From contig JAJFGM010000098.1 of NCBI GenBank assembly GCA_021776145.1, positions 1 to 6,080 of the forward strand: 6,080 bases of DNA. Reading direction: 5' to 3'. Under the pieces are notes generated by a model that had not been told where the DNA came from, did not search any database, and was given only the letters and a program-made list of their open reading frames with translations. The position numbers and the translations under genes were made by a program. Below, piece after piece: positions 1 through 5,528 of this stretch. Source of the DNA: Kiloniellaceae bacterium. GTDB lineage: Bacteria; Pseudomonadota; Alphaproteobacteria; Kiloniellales; Kiloniellaceae. How positions within the stretch are numbered: the stretch's first letter is position 1; every line of letters starts with the position of its first letter.

Positions 1-1529
1 GACCAATCGCCGATGGGCAGCACCTCGTAACCGGCTTCCAGGTTCTGGGTATCGAAGACCGCGATCGAGGACGCGAGTTCGGCCTCGGGATTGAGCGGTG
101 TATCGACATAGAGGTTCGTTGAATTCGGATGGGTCTTGACGAACAGCGAGCCACCGCCCTGCCCTTCCAGATCCTGAACCACTTTCCAGGCATGCTCGGG
201 GTGGTTTTCGGGATCCGTCCCGATCAACGAGATGATCTCGTCGCCGAGGTGACTGGTCACCCAGACCGGACCGAACTCCGGATGCACGAAGTTGGCGCCA
301 CGACCGGGGTGCGGCTTGGCGCCGCCGCTCTCGACCAGAGCCACCAGCTTGCCTTCCTTGGTATCGACCACGGCAACCTTGTCGCGGGCGTTGGCGGCCA
401 CCAGGAAGTAACGCCCACTAGAGTCAAATCCACCGTCATGCAGGAACCGCTCGGCTTCGATGGTGGTCACCTTGAGGTTCTTGATATCCTCGTAGTTGAC
501 CATGAGGATATGCCCGGTCTCCTTGACGTTTACGACGAATTCCGGGTGATAGTGCGACGCCACGATGGCGGCGACACGTGGTTCGGGATGGTATTCCTGG
601 GTGTCGTAGACCATGCCCCGCGTCGAGACCACCTTCAGCGGCTCCAGCGACACACCGTCCATGATGACGTACTGCGGCGGCCAATAGGCCCCGCCGATAA
701 GGTACTTGTCCTCCCAGCCCTTCATCTTCGAGGTCTCGACCGAACGAGCTTCCATGCCGATCTTCATCTCGGCCACCGTCTGCGGCGGATCCATCCAAAG
801 ATCGATCAGGTTAATCTTGGCGTCGCGCCCGACAGTGTAGAGATAGCGGCCGGAGGCTGACATGCGCGAAATATGCACGGCGTAACCGGTCTCGAGAATG
901 CTGATGATCTCTTTCGATTCGCCGTCGATGAGCGCCACCTGCCCGGAATCACGCAGGGTGACAGAGAAGAGGTTGTCGAGATCGATGTCGTTCATCTGCT
1001 TCGTCGGCCGCTGGTCGACCGGAACCCGGACTTTCCAGGTCTCCTTCATCTCCGCCAAGCCGAATTCCGGCGGCGTCGGCGGCTCGTTCAGCAGATAGCG
1101 GGCCATGAGGTCGATATCGCCCTCATTGAGATCGCCCGAGGTACCCCAGTTCGGCATGCCGCCCGGAGACCCGTAGTTGATGAAGGAATGCAGATAGTCG
1201 TACCCGAGTTCGCGGGTCAAATCCGTGGTCAGGGCCTTGCCCGTCGCGCCCTTGCGGAGCACCCCGTGACAGCCCGCGCAGCGCTGGAAATAGATCTTGT
1301 TGGCCCGCCCGAACTCCACTTCGGTAAGGCTCGGTATGCCTTCCTCCTGGCCAGGATTTTTCATGTCTTCGTCCTGAAGAACATCCAGGCTCGGCTCATA
1401 TTTGCCGCCTGGCGAGGTATCGTGTTTCTTCAAATCCTCGGTCGCCGCGGTTTGCGCCTGCGCCTGCCCAACGGCAAGCGACAGGGCGAGCGCCGCGCCA
1501 AGGAACTTCCATAGGAGTCCGTTTCTCAT
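1..1529 (-). CDS. nirS: Cytochrome cd1 nitrite reductase NirS, C-terminus cut by window edge
   Basis: Periplasmic respiratory enzyme reducing nitrite to NO with electrons from cytochrome c or a cupredoxin. 509 residues are visible; known NirS proteins suggest about 60 C-terminal residues are missing. Residues 1-26 form a signal peptide with probable cleavage after AQA. A cytochrome c domain (about 70-155) carries CAGCH at 84-88; the eight-bladed d1-heme propeller follows. Key residues fit Paracoccus pantotrophus NirS with a constant offset of 19: H36 (His17), Y44 (Tyr25), C84/C87/H88 (heme c), M125 in GMPNWG (Met106), H219 in YAVHIS (d1 ligand His200), H364 in FLHDGG and H407 in PHPGRG (active-site His345/His388). 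The ATG at 1529 has GGAGG at 1536-1540, 6 nt upstream. The gene is divergent from nirI behind an FNR-type promoter. The family call is certain; the offset compares translated sequence with remembered family numbering. Confidence 0.97.
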   Translation of the reverse strand, partial: MRNGLLWKFLGAALALSLAVGQAQAQTAATEDLKKHDTSPGGKYEPSLDVLQDEDMKNPGQEEGIPSLTEVEFGRANKIYFQRCAGCHGVLRKGATGKALTTDLTRELGYDYLHSFINYGSPGGMPNWGTSGDLNEGDIDLMARYLLNEPPTPPEFGLAEMKETWKVRVPVDQRPTKQMNDIDLDNLFSVTLRDSGQVALIDGESKEIISILETGYAVHISRMSASGRYLYTVGRDAKINLIDLWMDPPQTVAEMKIGMEARSVETSKMKGWEDKYLIGGAYWPPQYVIMDGVSLEPLKVVSTRGMVYDTQEYHPEPRVAAIVASHYHPEFVVNVKETGHILMVNYEDIKNLKVTTIEAERFLHDGGFDSSGRYFLVAANARDKVAVVDTKEGKLVALVESGGAKPHPGRGANFVHPEFGPVWVTSHLGDEIISLIGTDPENHPEHAWKVVQDLEGQGGGSLFVKTHPNSTNLYVDTPLNPEAELASSIAVFDTQNLEAGYEVLPIGDW

Positions 1530-1535
1530 CTCACA

Positions 1536-1540
1536 CCTCC
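1536..1540 (-). promoter_or_regulatory. nirS ribosome binding site
   Basis: Read on the minus strand this is GGAGG, followed by TGTGAG and the ATG at 1529. It is a strong Shine-Dalgarno match with 6-nt spacing. It supports the start that places the signal peptide at the N-terminus. Confidence 0.85.
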
Positions 1541-1549
1541 AAGCTTCGA

Positions 1550-1599
1550 CTGCGCCACGCTAGGCTCGGCCCCGCGAAATCTCCTTGACCATGGTCAAG
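1550..1599 (-). promoter_or_regulatory. nirS promoter with FNR/NNR-type box
   Basis: A perfect 16-bp palindrome, CTTGACCATGGTCAAG (1584-1599), contains TTGAC-N4-GTCAA, the site type bound by FNR, NNR and DNR regulators. Its centre is at 1591.5. If it works as a class II site at -41.5, transcription starts near 1550. The minus-strand hexamer TAGCGT (1562 down to 1557) then sits exactly at -12 to -7 and fits the TAnnnT pattern of a sigma-70 -10 element. The leader would be about 21 nt and contain the GGAGG ribosome site. Box and hexamer are read directly; the start site and the regulator's identity are inferred. Confidence 0.82.
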
Positions 1600-1640
1600 A
1601 AGGCGTGCCGCCCGGTGCGATAAAGCTCCGACAAGACGGC

Positions 1641-1689
1641 TTGAGCTTGGTCAATTCCTCTCGTCCCCAAGCCGGGTAGTCTCTTTCAT
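1641..1689 (+). promoter_or_regulatory. nirI promoter with second FNR/NNR-type box
   Basis: TTGAGCTTGGTCAA (1641-1654) fits TTGA-N6-TCAA, the core of FNR-family sites, though its inner bases are less symmetric than those of the nirS box. Its centre is at 1647.5. A class II start at +41.5 falls near 1689, and TAGTCT at 1677-1682 then occupies -12 to -7. The centre-to-hexamer distance is 32 bp, identical to that on the nirS side. The leader to the ATG at 1718 would be about 29 nt. Motifs are seen directly; start site and regulator are inferred. Confidence 0.72.
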
Positions 1690-1717
1690 CTGCTCTGCTT
1701 GTGGGACCGGTTTGGTC

Positions 1718-3868
1718 ATGACGAGATATTTCGCCTGGGCGTTGGTTGTCCTGCTGGTGACGGCTTTGCTGTTGGGCGTGCAAGTCGCTGCACCCTTGCG
1801 CGCGCAGGACGTGGCTGCCTCCGGCTATGACCACGCCCTGCTTCGCCAGGCCTTTCCCTCGGCCGAGACCTTCGGACCCTTCGAGGGCACGCCGCCGGCG
1901 GCGGCGGCCTATCGGCGGGGCGAACTGGCCGGCTACGTCTTCTCCTCGCATCAAGTCGTGCAATCCAAGGGCTACTCGGCCAAGACGCTCGACGTAATTG
2001 TGGGGTTGGGTCTCGACGGAAGGATCGCCGGCACGATGATCGCCGAACACCACGAGCCAATCCTAATTATCGGCGTCGGACATGACGATCTGGACGCCCT
2101 TGTTGCGCAATACCGCGACCGCGATATTCGCCAGACGGTGAAGTTGGGCAGCAACGCCTCGGCGTCGGAGGTCGACGCGGTGTCGGGAGCGACGATCTCT
2201 TCCCTGGTGATCCACGATGCCATCCTGCGTTCGGCGCGCGCCGTCGCGCGTTCCCGTGGCCTGTTCGGGACCAGCGGTCCGAGGCTCAGGTTCGCGGCGT
2301 TCGAGCCGGCGTCATGGGGCGATCTGCTGGCGGAGGGGTCGCTGCGGACACTGACGGTGAGCGTCGAAGAGGTCCGCCAGGCCCTGGCCCTTGGCGGCGG
2401 CGAGCTCTTTGCCGAGGGTGTGCCGCCGCCGGCGGGGAACGCGGTCTATCTGCAGGTCTTCGCCGGCCTGGCCACGCCCCTGCGGGTCGGGCGCAATCTC
2501 TTGAGCGATCAACCCCTGGCCGCCTTGACCGCGGAGCTTGGCGCCGACGATCAACTCGTCTTCGTCGCCGGCAGCGGCCTTTATTCCTTCAAGGGCCGCG
2601 CCTACCGCCAAAGCGGCGTCTTCGACCGCCTCGAGGTCGTGCAGGGCGACAAGACCTTTCATTTCCACACGGAAGACCATCACGGGATCGAGACCCTGGC
2701 GATCGAGGGAAGCCCCGACCTTAGGGAGATCGCCATCTTCATCCTGCGCGCCGGCCAGGGATTCGACCCCTCCCGGCCCTGGCGCCTGCAATTCCTGCTG
2801 CCCGCGGTCGCGAACGACGGCGCGACACCCACGGCCACGTTCGATCTGCCCTACAGCCTGCCGGAACGTTACCTTTCGCCTTCGGCCGTTGCCGCGGATA
2901 CCATACCCACAACGCCGGATTTGTGGATCGAGACCTGGTGGTCCAGGGCCAGCGATATTGCCATCCTGGCAGTGGCGCTTCTCGTCTTGACGACCATCCT
3001 GGTCTTTCAGGACAGCATCGTCAAAAGGCGGCGGCTTTACGAACGCCTGCGTCTTGGTTTTCTGATCTTTACCCTGGTCTGGCTCGGCTGGCTGGCGAAC
3101 GCGCAACTTTCCCTGGTCAACGTGCTGACCTTCCTCGAAGCGGTGATGACCGAATTCCGCTGGGACTTCTTCCTGCTCGAACCGCTGATCTTCATGCTAT
3201 GGGGCTATGTCGCGCTGATGATGCTGTTCCTCGGCCGCGGCGTCTTTTGCGGTTGGCTGTGTCCCTTCGGCGCGCTGCAGGAGCTGCTGGCGCGCATCGC
3301 CATTCGCTTTGGCGTCCCGCAGTGGCGCCTGCCCTTCGGTCTGCACGAGCGTCTCTGGCCGATCAAATACATCGCCTTTGTCGCACTCTTCGCGCTGTTC
3401 CTGCACGAACCGGCATTGGCCATCAAGGGCGCCGAGATCGAGCCCTTCAAGACCGCGATCATCCTCAAGTTCGATCGTGCCTGGCCTTTCGTACTCTATG
3501 TCTTCGTCCTGCTCGCCGCCGGGCTCTTCGTGACCCGCGCTTACTGCCGCTACCTCTGTCCGCTCGGCGCCGCCCTCGCATTGCCGGCCCGCGTGCGCAT
3601 GTTTGAGTGGCTGAAACGGCGCTGGCAGTGCGGCACACCCTGCCAGACCTGCGCCCAGTCCTGCCCGGTCCAGGCCATCCACCGCGAGGGGCAGATCAAT
3701 CCCAACGAGTGCATTCACTGCCTGACCTGCCAGGTCAACTACAACGACGACGTGGTCTGCCCGCCCCTGGCCGAACGCAAGCGTCGCCGCGCGCGGGCGC
3801 AAAAGGCCCGCGATAAAAAAGCGGTGGAAGATGGCGGAACGGAAGAAGCGCCGGGCGCCGCCGTTTAA
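1718..3868 (+). CDS. nirI: NirI/NosR-family membrane flavo-iron-sulfur protein
   Basis: 716 residues from the ATG. NosR/NirI proteins are inner-membrane electron-transfer and maturation factors; NirI is required for nirS expression or activity in Paracoccus. An N-terminal membrane segment or signal (about 4-22) precedes a periplasmic region whose FMN-binding domain (about 75-175) holds SGAT at 156-159, the usual site of covalent FMN attachment to Thr by ApbE. Five helices follow at about 413-431, 447-463, 484-506, 551-567 and 589-606. Cytoplasmic CxxxCP motifs lie at C511/C515 and C610/C614. A ferredoxin-like domain for two [4Fe-4S] clusters has Cys at 638, 642, 645, 649, 665, 668, 671 and 681, then a Lys/Arg-rich tail. 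An in-frame TTG at 1712 could add two residues; GGGA at 1703-1706 is weak for either start. NosR is the alternative name, but divergence from nirS favours NirI. No nirX follows. Confidence 0.88.
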   Translation: MTRYFAWALVVLLVTALLLGVQVAAPLRAQDVAASGYDHALLRQAFPSAETFGPFEGTPPAAAAYRRGELAGYVFSSHQVVQSKGYSAKTLDVIVGLGLDGRIAGTMIAEHHEPILIIGVGHDDLDALVAQYRDRDIRQTVKLGSNASASEVDAVSGATISSLVIHDAILRSARAVARSRGLFGTSGPRLRFAAFEPASWGDLLAEGSLRTLTVSVEEVRQALALGGGELFAEGVPPPAGNAVYLQVFAGLATPLRVGRNLLSDQPLAALTAELGADDQLVFVAGSGLYSFKGRAYRQSGVFDRLEVVQGDKTFHFHTEDHHGIETLAIEGSPDLREIAIFILRAGQGFDPSRPWRLQFLLPAVANDGATPTATFDLPYSLPERYLSPSAVAADTIPTTPDLWIETWWSRASDIAILAVALLVLTTILVFQDSIVKRRRLYERLRLGFLIFTLVWLGWLANAQLSLVNVLTFLEAVMTEFRWDFFLLEPLIFMLWGYVALMMLFLGRGVFCGWLCPFGALQELLARIAIRFGVPQWRLPFGLHERLWPIKYIAFVALFALFLHEPALAIKGAEIEPFKTAIILKFDRAWPFVLYVFVLLAAGLFVTRAYCRYLCPLGAALALPARVRMFEWLKRRWQCGTPCQTCAQSCPVQAIHREGQINPNECIHCLTCQVNYNDDVVCPPLAERKRRRARAQKARDKKAVEDGGTEEAPGAAV

Positions 3869-3908
3869 GTCCCCCTTTCGCCACCCAGGTCACAGCGGGC
3901 GCTGACTA

Positions 3909-3939
3909 GGGCCTGTTGAGATTCAGGTTGCGGTCTCGG
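3909..3939 (+). repeat. Left terminal inverted repeat of the MITE
   Basis: A 31-bp end repeat. It differs from the reverse complement of the right end only at positions 22 (G versus A) and 26 (T versus C). The preceding TA at 3907-3908 is one copy of the putative target duplication. Confidence 0.88.
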
Positions 3940-4067
3940 CGGGAGCGGATTTGCGCCAGGGCAAGGAGCGCGTGGCGCCGTGGGGTGGGCCCCCCACAAG
4001 CTACGCGCGACGCGGCCCTGGCAAAAATCCGCCCCGCCCCGAAGGGGGTCGGCCCAATTGGCTCGAA

Positions 4068-4098
4068 CCGAGGCCGTAACCTGAATCTCAACAGGCCC
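4068..4098 (-). repeat. Right terminal inverted repeat of the MITE
   Basis: The inverted partner of 3909-3939, with 29 of 31 positions matching. It is followed by TA at 4099-4100, the second copy of the putative target duplication. Confidence 0.88.
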
Positions 4099-4198
4099 TA
4101 ATGGCAATGCAGTTCCTCACACCGGAATTTGCGGTTGCGGTTGCCGTGGGAGCGAGCAATCCTCGCGGACCCTTACCCATCGCGGACGGAAACTGAAT

Positions 4199-4486
4199 TT
4201 GTACGCGCCCGCTTCGCTGTGGCAAGAAACCGCCGCTTATGCGGACGGCAGTTCCGGACGGATCGTCGACTGCGACGTCGCGATCGTCGGGGCCGGTTTT
4301 ACCGGCCTGCGCGCGGCCTTGGCGCTGGCCGAGGGCGGCTGCGACGTCGCCGTGCTCGATGCCCATGACGTCGGTTTCGGCGCCTCTGGCCGCAGCGGCG
4401 GCCAGGTCAACCCGATGCTGCCGGTCCAGCGCCCCGAGGATCTGAGGGCGGAGGTCGGCAACACTTACTTCGAACGCATGGCCTAA
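4199..4486 (+). pseudogene. Truncated FAD-dependent oxidoreductase (DAO family), N-terminal stump
   Basis: 95 residues remain of a family usually around 430 long. The N-terminus ASLWQETA is typical of gamma-glutamylputrescine oxidase/glycine oxidase-like amine oxidases. The Rossmann dinucleotide-binding segment (about 26-55) has VGAGFTG and an acidic residue (D54) closing the second strand. GASGRSGGQVNP (61-72) is the FAD-contact motif characteristic of this group. TAA at 4484-4486 then ends the frame; the following codons read RWLIPWKGQG before another stop, and no substrate-binding domain or FAD-domain remainder follows. The only plausible start is TTG at 4199, with a weak GGA 8 nt upstream, so the original 5' end may also be altered. 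The stump can bind no complete FAD site and is almost certainly non-functional. It lies just past the MITE, in a decayed stretch between the nirI unit and the hemerythrin operon. Confidence 0.82.
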
Positions 4487-4506
4487 CGCTGGCTGATTCC
4501 CTGGAA

Positions 4507-4548
4507 GGGCCAAGGGTAGAGGGTCAAGGGTAAAGGTCCAAGCGTGGG
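4507..4548. repeat. Three tandem 14-bp imperfect repeats
   Basis: Back-to-back copies GGGCCAAGGGTAGA (4507-4520), GGGTCAAGGGTAAA (4521-4534) and GGTCCAAGCGTGGG (4535-4548). Copies 1 and 2 match at 12 of 14 positions; copy 3 is more diverged. They lie between the oxidase stump and the 3' end of the hemerythrin gene. No function is evident. They may be a slippage product or what remains after loss of the rest of the oxidase gene. Confidence 0.6.
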
Positions 4549-4560
4549 GAGCAGACGTCC

Positions 4561-4983
4561 CTATACCTGGCCGAACTCCACCCCCAGGTCAGCCATCTTC
4601 TGATGCAGTCGCGCGTCGTGGGTACGGAAGTGGTCGCCGAACCAAGCTTCCATGCGCTTGCCAAATTCCTCGACCGAACTACCGGCGTCGCCCAGCGCGT
4701 AATCGTCGAGAATGTCGCTTATCTGGTCCAGAAGGTCCTCGTGATCCGTCTTGTGCACGATGAATTGGTCGTAACCGCGTTCCTTCATGACCTTTTCTTC
4801 GAGGGCGAAGTGCGCCGCAATGCGCGCGTGGATCTCGCCGAGAAAACCCATCATCTCGTTTCGGCTGGCGCCCTCGGTCAGGCCGGCATGGAGCTCGTTC
4901 AGGAGCGCGATCATCTCCTCGTGTTCGTAGTCGACTGAGGCGATGCCGATACGAAATCTGTCTTGCCATTCGATCAGCGGCAT
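4561..4983 (-). CDS. Bacteriohemerythrin
   Basis: A 140-residue single-domain hemerythrin, a four-helix bundle that binds O2, and in some members NO, at a non-heme di-iron centre. It has no signal peptide, so it should be cytoplasmic. All seven ligands of the family pattern are present: H21 (in VDYEHEEM), H58 and E62 (HFALE), H77 and H81 (HKTDH), H118 and D123 (HFRTHD). Length and N-terminus (WQDRFRIGIASVDYEH) are typical of free-standing bacterial hemerythrins; no signalling domain is attached. It is the last gene of a leftward operon, starting 5 nt after the stop of the preceding membrane-protein gene, with AGGA of its ribosome site inside that gene's last codons. Likely roles are oxygen or NO buffering, delivery or sensing; beside nirS, protection of an Fe-S partner is plausible, but that is inference. 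Confidence 0.95.
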   Translation of the reverse strand: MPLIEWQDRFRIGIASVDYEHEEMIALLNELHAGLTEGASRNEMMGFLGEIHARIAAHFALEEKVMKERGYDQFIVHKTDHEDLLDQISDILDDYALGDAGSSVEEFGKRMEAWFGDHFRTHDARLHQKMADLGVEFGQV

Positions 4984-4988
4984 CTTTG

Positions 4989-5528
4989 CTAATTCCTGTC
5001 CTGGGTCGACGCCAGCCGTCCGGCGCCGAAAATGAAGCCGCCGAGCTCGGAGCGGAAATCGATAACGAAATTCTCCCTGGGGCGCAATTCGACGTCAATT
5101 TCGGATTCGTAGTCGAAGCCGCTTTCGCGCCGTGAGTCCCGCAGGCGCGCGACGATGCGCCGTGCGCCGGGCGCGACCTCGAATCCCTGATAGATCTGCG
5201 ACGCGCTGTCGCCCGACAGGCCGCTTGGCGGCAGGCTGCGGTGGACCAGTTGTTCGCCGTCGAGTTCCACCTCGACGACAATGGGAAGCCGTTCACGCGG
5301 GCAGATCTCCGAGCGCCGCATATTCGCGGCCATCTCGGCAATCTCCTGTTTGCTGAGTTGGCGGCATTCGCCCTTGCGGGCGCCGACATGCGAGAAGTCG
5401 AGGAGGATCCGCGACTTTTGCGGTGGAAAGACCTGAAAGCCGGGACTCGTCGAAAAGTAGGCGAGAACCAAGGCGATCAGGCCATAGACGACTACCTGCC
5501 CGAACAAGGAGAATGCGCTTTTAAGCAT
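4989..5528 (-). CDS. Unrecognised single-pass membrane-anchored protein
   Basis: 179 residues; I do not recognise the family. An N-terminal transmembrane segment (about 8-25, QVVVYGLIALVLAYF) is followed by some 150 residues predicted to be periplasmic from the short basic N-terminus. The soluble part alternates polar and hydrophobic residues in strand-like stretches (PIVVEVELDG 82-91, RRIVARLRD 123-131, EIDVELRP 143-150, NFVIDFRSE 153-161), suggesting a beta-sandwich. It has only two cysteines, C55 and C76, which could form a disulfide, and no heme or Fe-S motif. The start at 5528 is chosen because AGGAGG lies 6 nt upstream; a longer reading from 5582 would begin with a low-complexity MPSPMPSPMP stretch. 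The ATG overlaps the stop of the upstream FlpD-domain gene by 8 bp, implying translational coupling; hemerythrin follows 5 nt later. It may anchor or scaffold its operon partners. Confidence 0.85.
   Translation of the reverse strand: MLKSAFSLFGQVVVYGLIALVLAYFSTSPGFQVFPPQKSRILLDFSHVGARKGECRQLSKQEIAEMAANMRRSEICPRERLPIVVEVELDGEQLVHRSLPPSGLSGDSASQIYQGFEVAPGARRIVARLRDSRRESGFDYESEIDVELRPRENFVIDFRSELGGFIFGAGRLASTQDRN

Larger units (their letters stand above)
3909..4098. mobile_element. MITE-like, nearly fully palindromic 190-bp element
   Basis: The ends are inverted copies beginning GGGCCTGTTGAGATTCAGG. They match at 29 of 31 positions, the first 21 without mismatch. The flanks are TA at 3907-3908 and TA at 4099-4100, consistent with a 2-bp TA target duplication. 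Complementarity continues inward: GCGGATTTGCGCCAGGGC (from 3945) pairs with the segment ending near 4033 with two mismatches, and GTGGGG/CCCCAC pair around the centre near 4000. One strand could therefore fold into a single long hairpin. There is no transposase inside, so it would depend on one in trans. TA duplication fits the IS630/Tc1-mariner group or some IS5-family (IS427-like) elements; which one is not resolved. It begins 40 bp after the nirI stop and may also act as a bidirectional terminator. Confidence 0.85.

Noticed and set aside
129..1514. Two long plus-strand open frames (129-860 and 873-1514) opposite nirS
   Set aside because: They are antisense to an unmistakable NirS sequence, look like no known family, and arise readily in GC-rich coding DNA.
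1600..1640. A third regulator site or small RNA between the two FNR-type boxes
   Set aside because: No further palindrome, promoter-like pair or hairpin with a T-tract was visible in these 41 bases.
2312..3106. 264-codon minus-strand open frame inside nirI
   Set aside because: It is a low-complexity antisense shadow of the FMN-binding and linker region of NirI.
3906..4101. Two 61-codon frames, one on each strand, both starting MRFRLR and ending NLNLNRP
   Set aside because: The matching ends are just the terminal inverted repeats read from each side. The element is a palindrome with no sign of coding.
4101..4196. 31-codon frame starting at the ATG that overlaps the right TA of the MITE
   Set aside because: It has no ribosome site, since its upstream sequence is the MITE end, and no recognisable family. 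It is probably degraded flank of the oxidase pseudogene.
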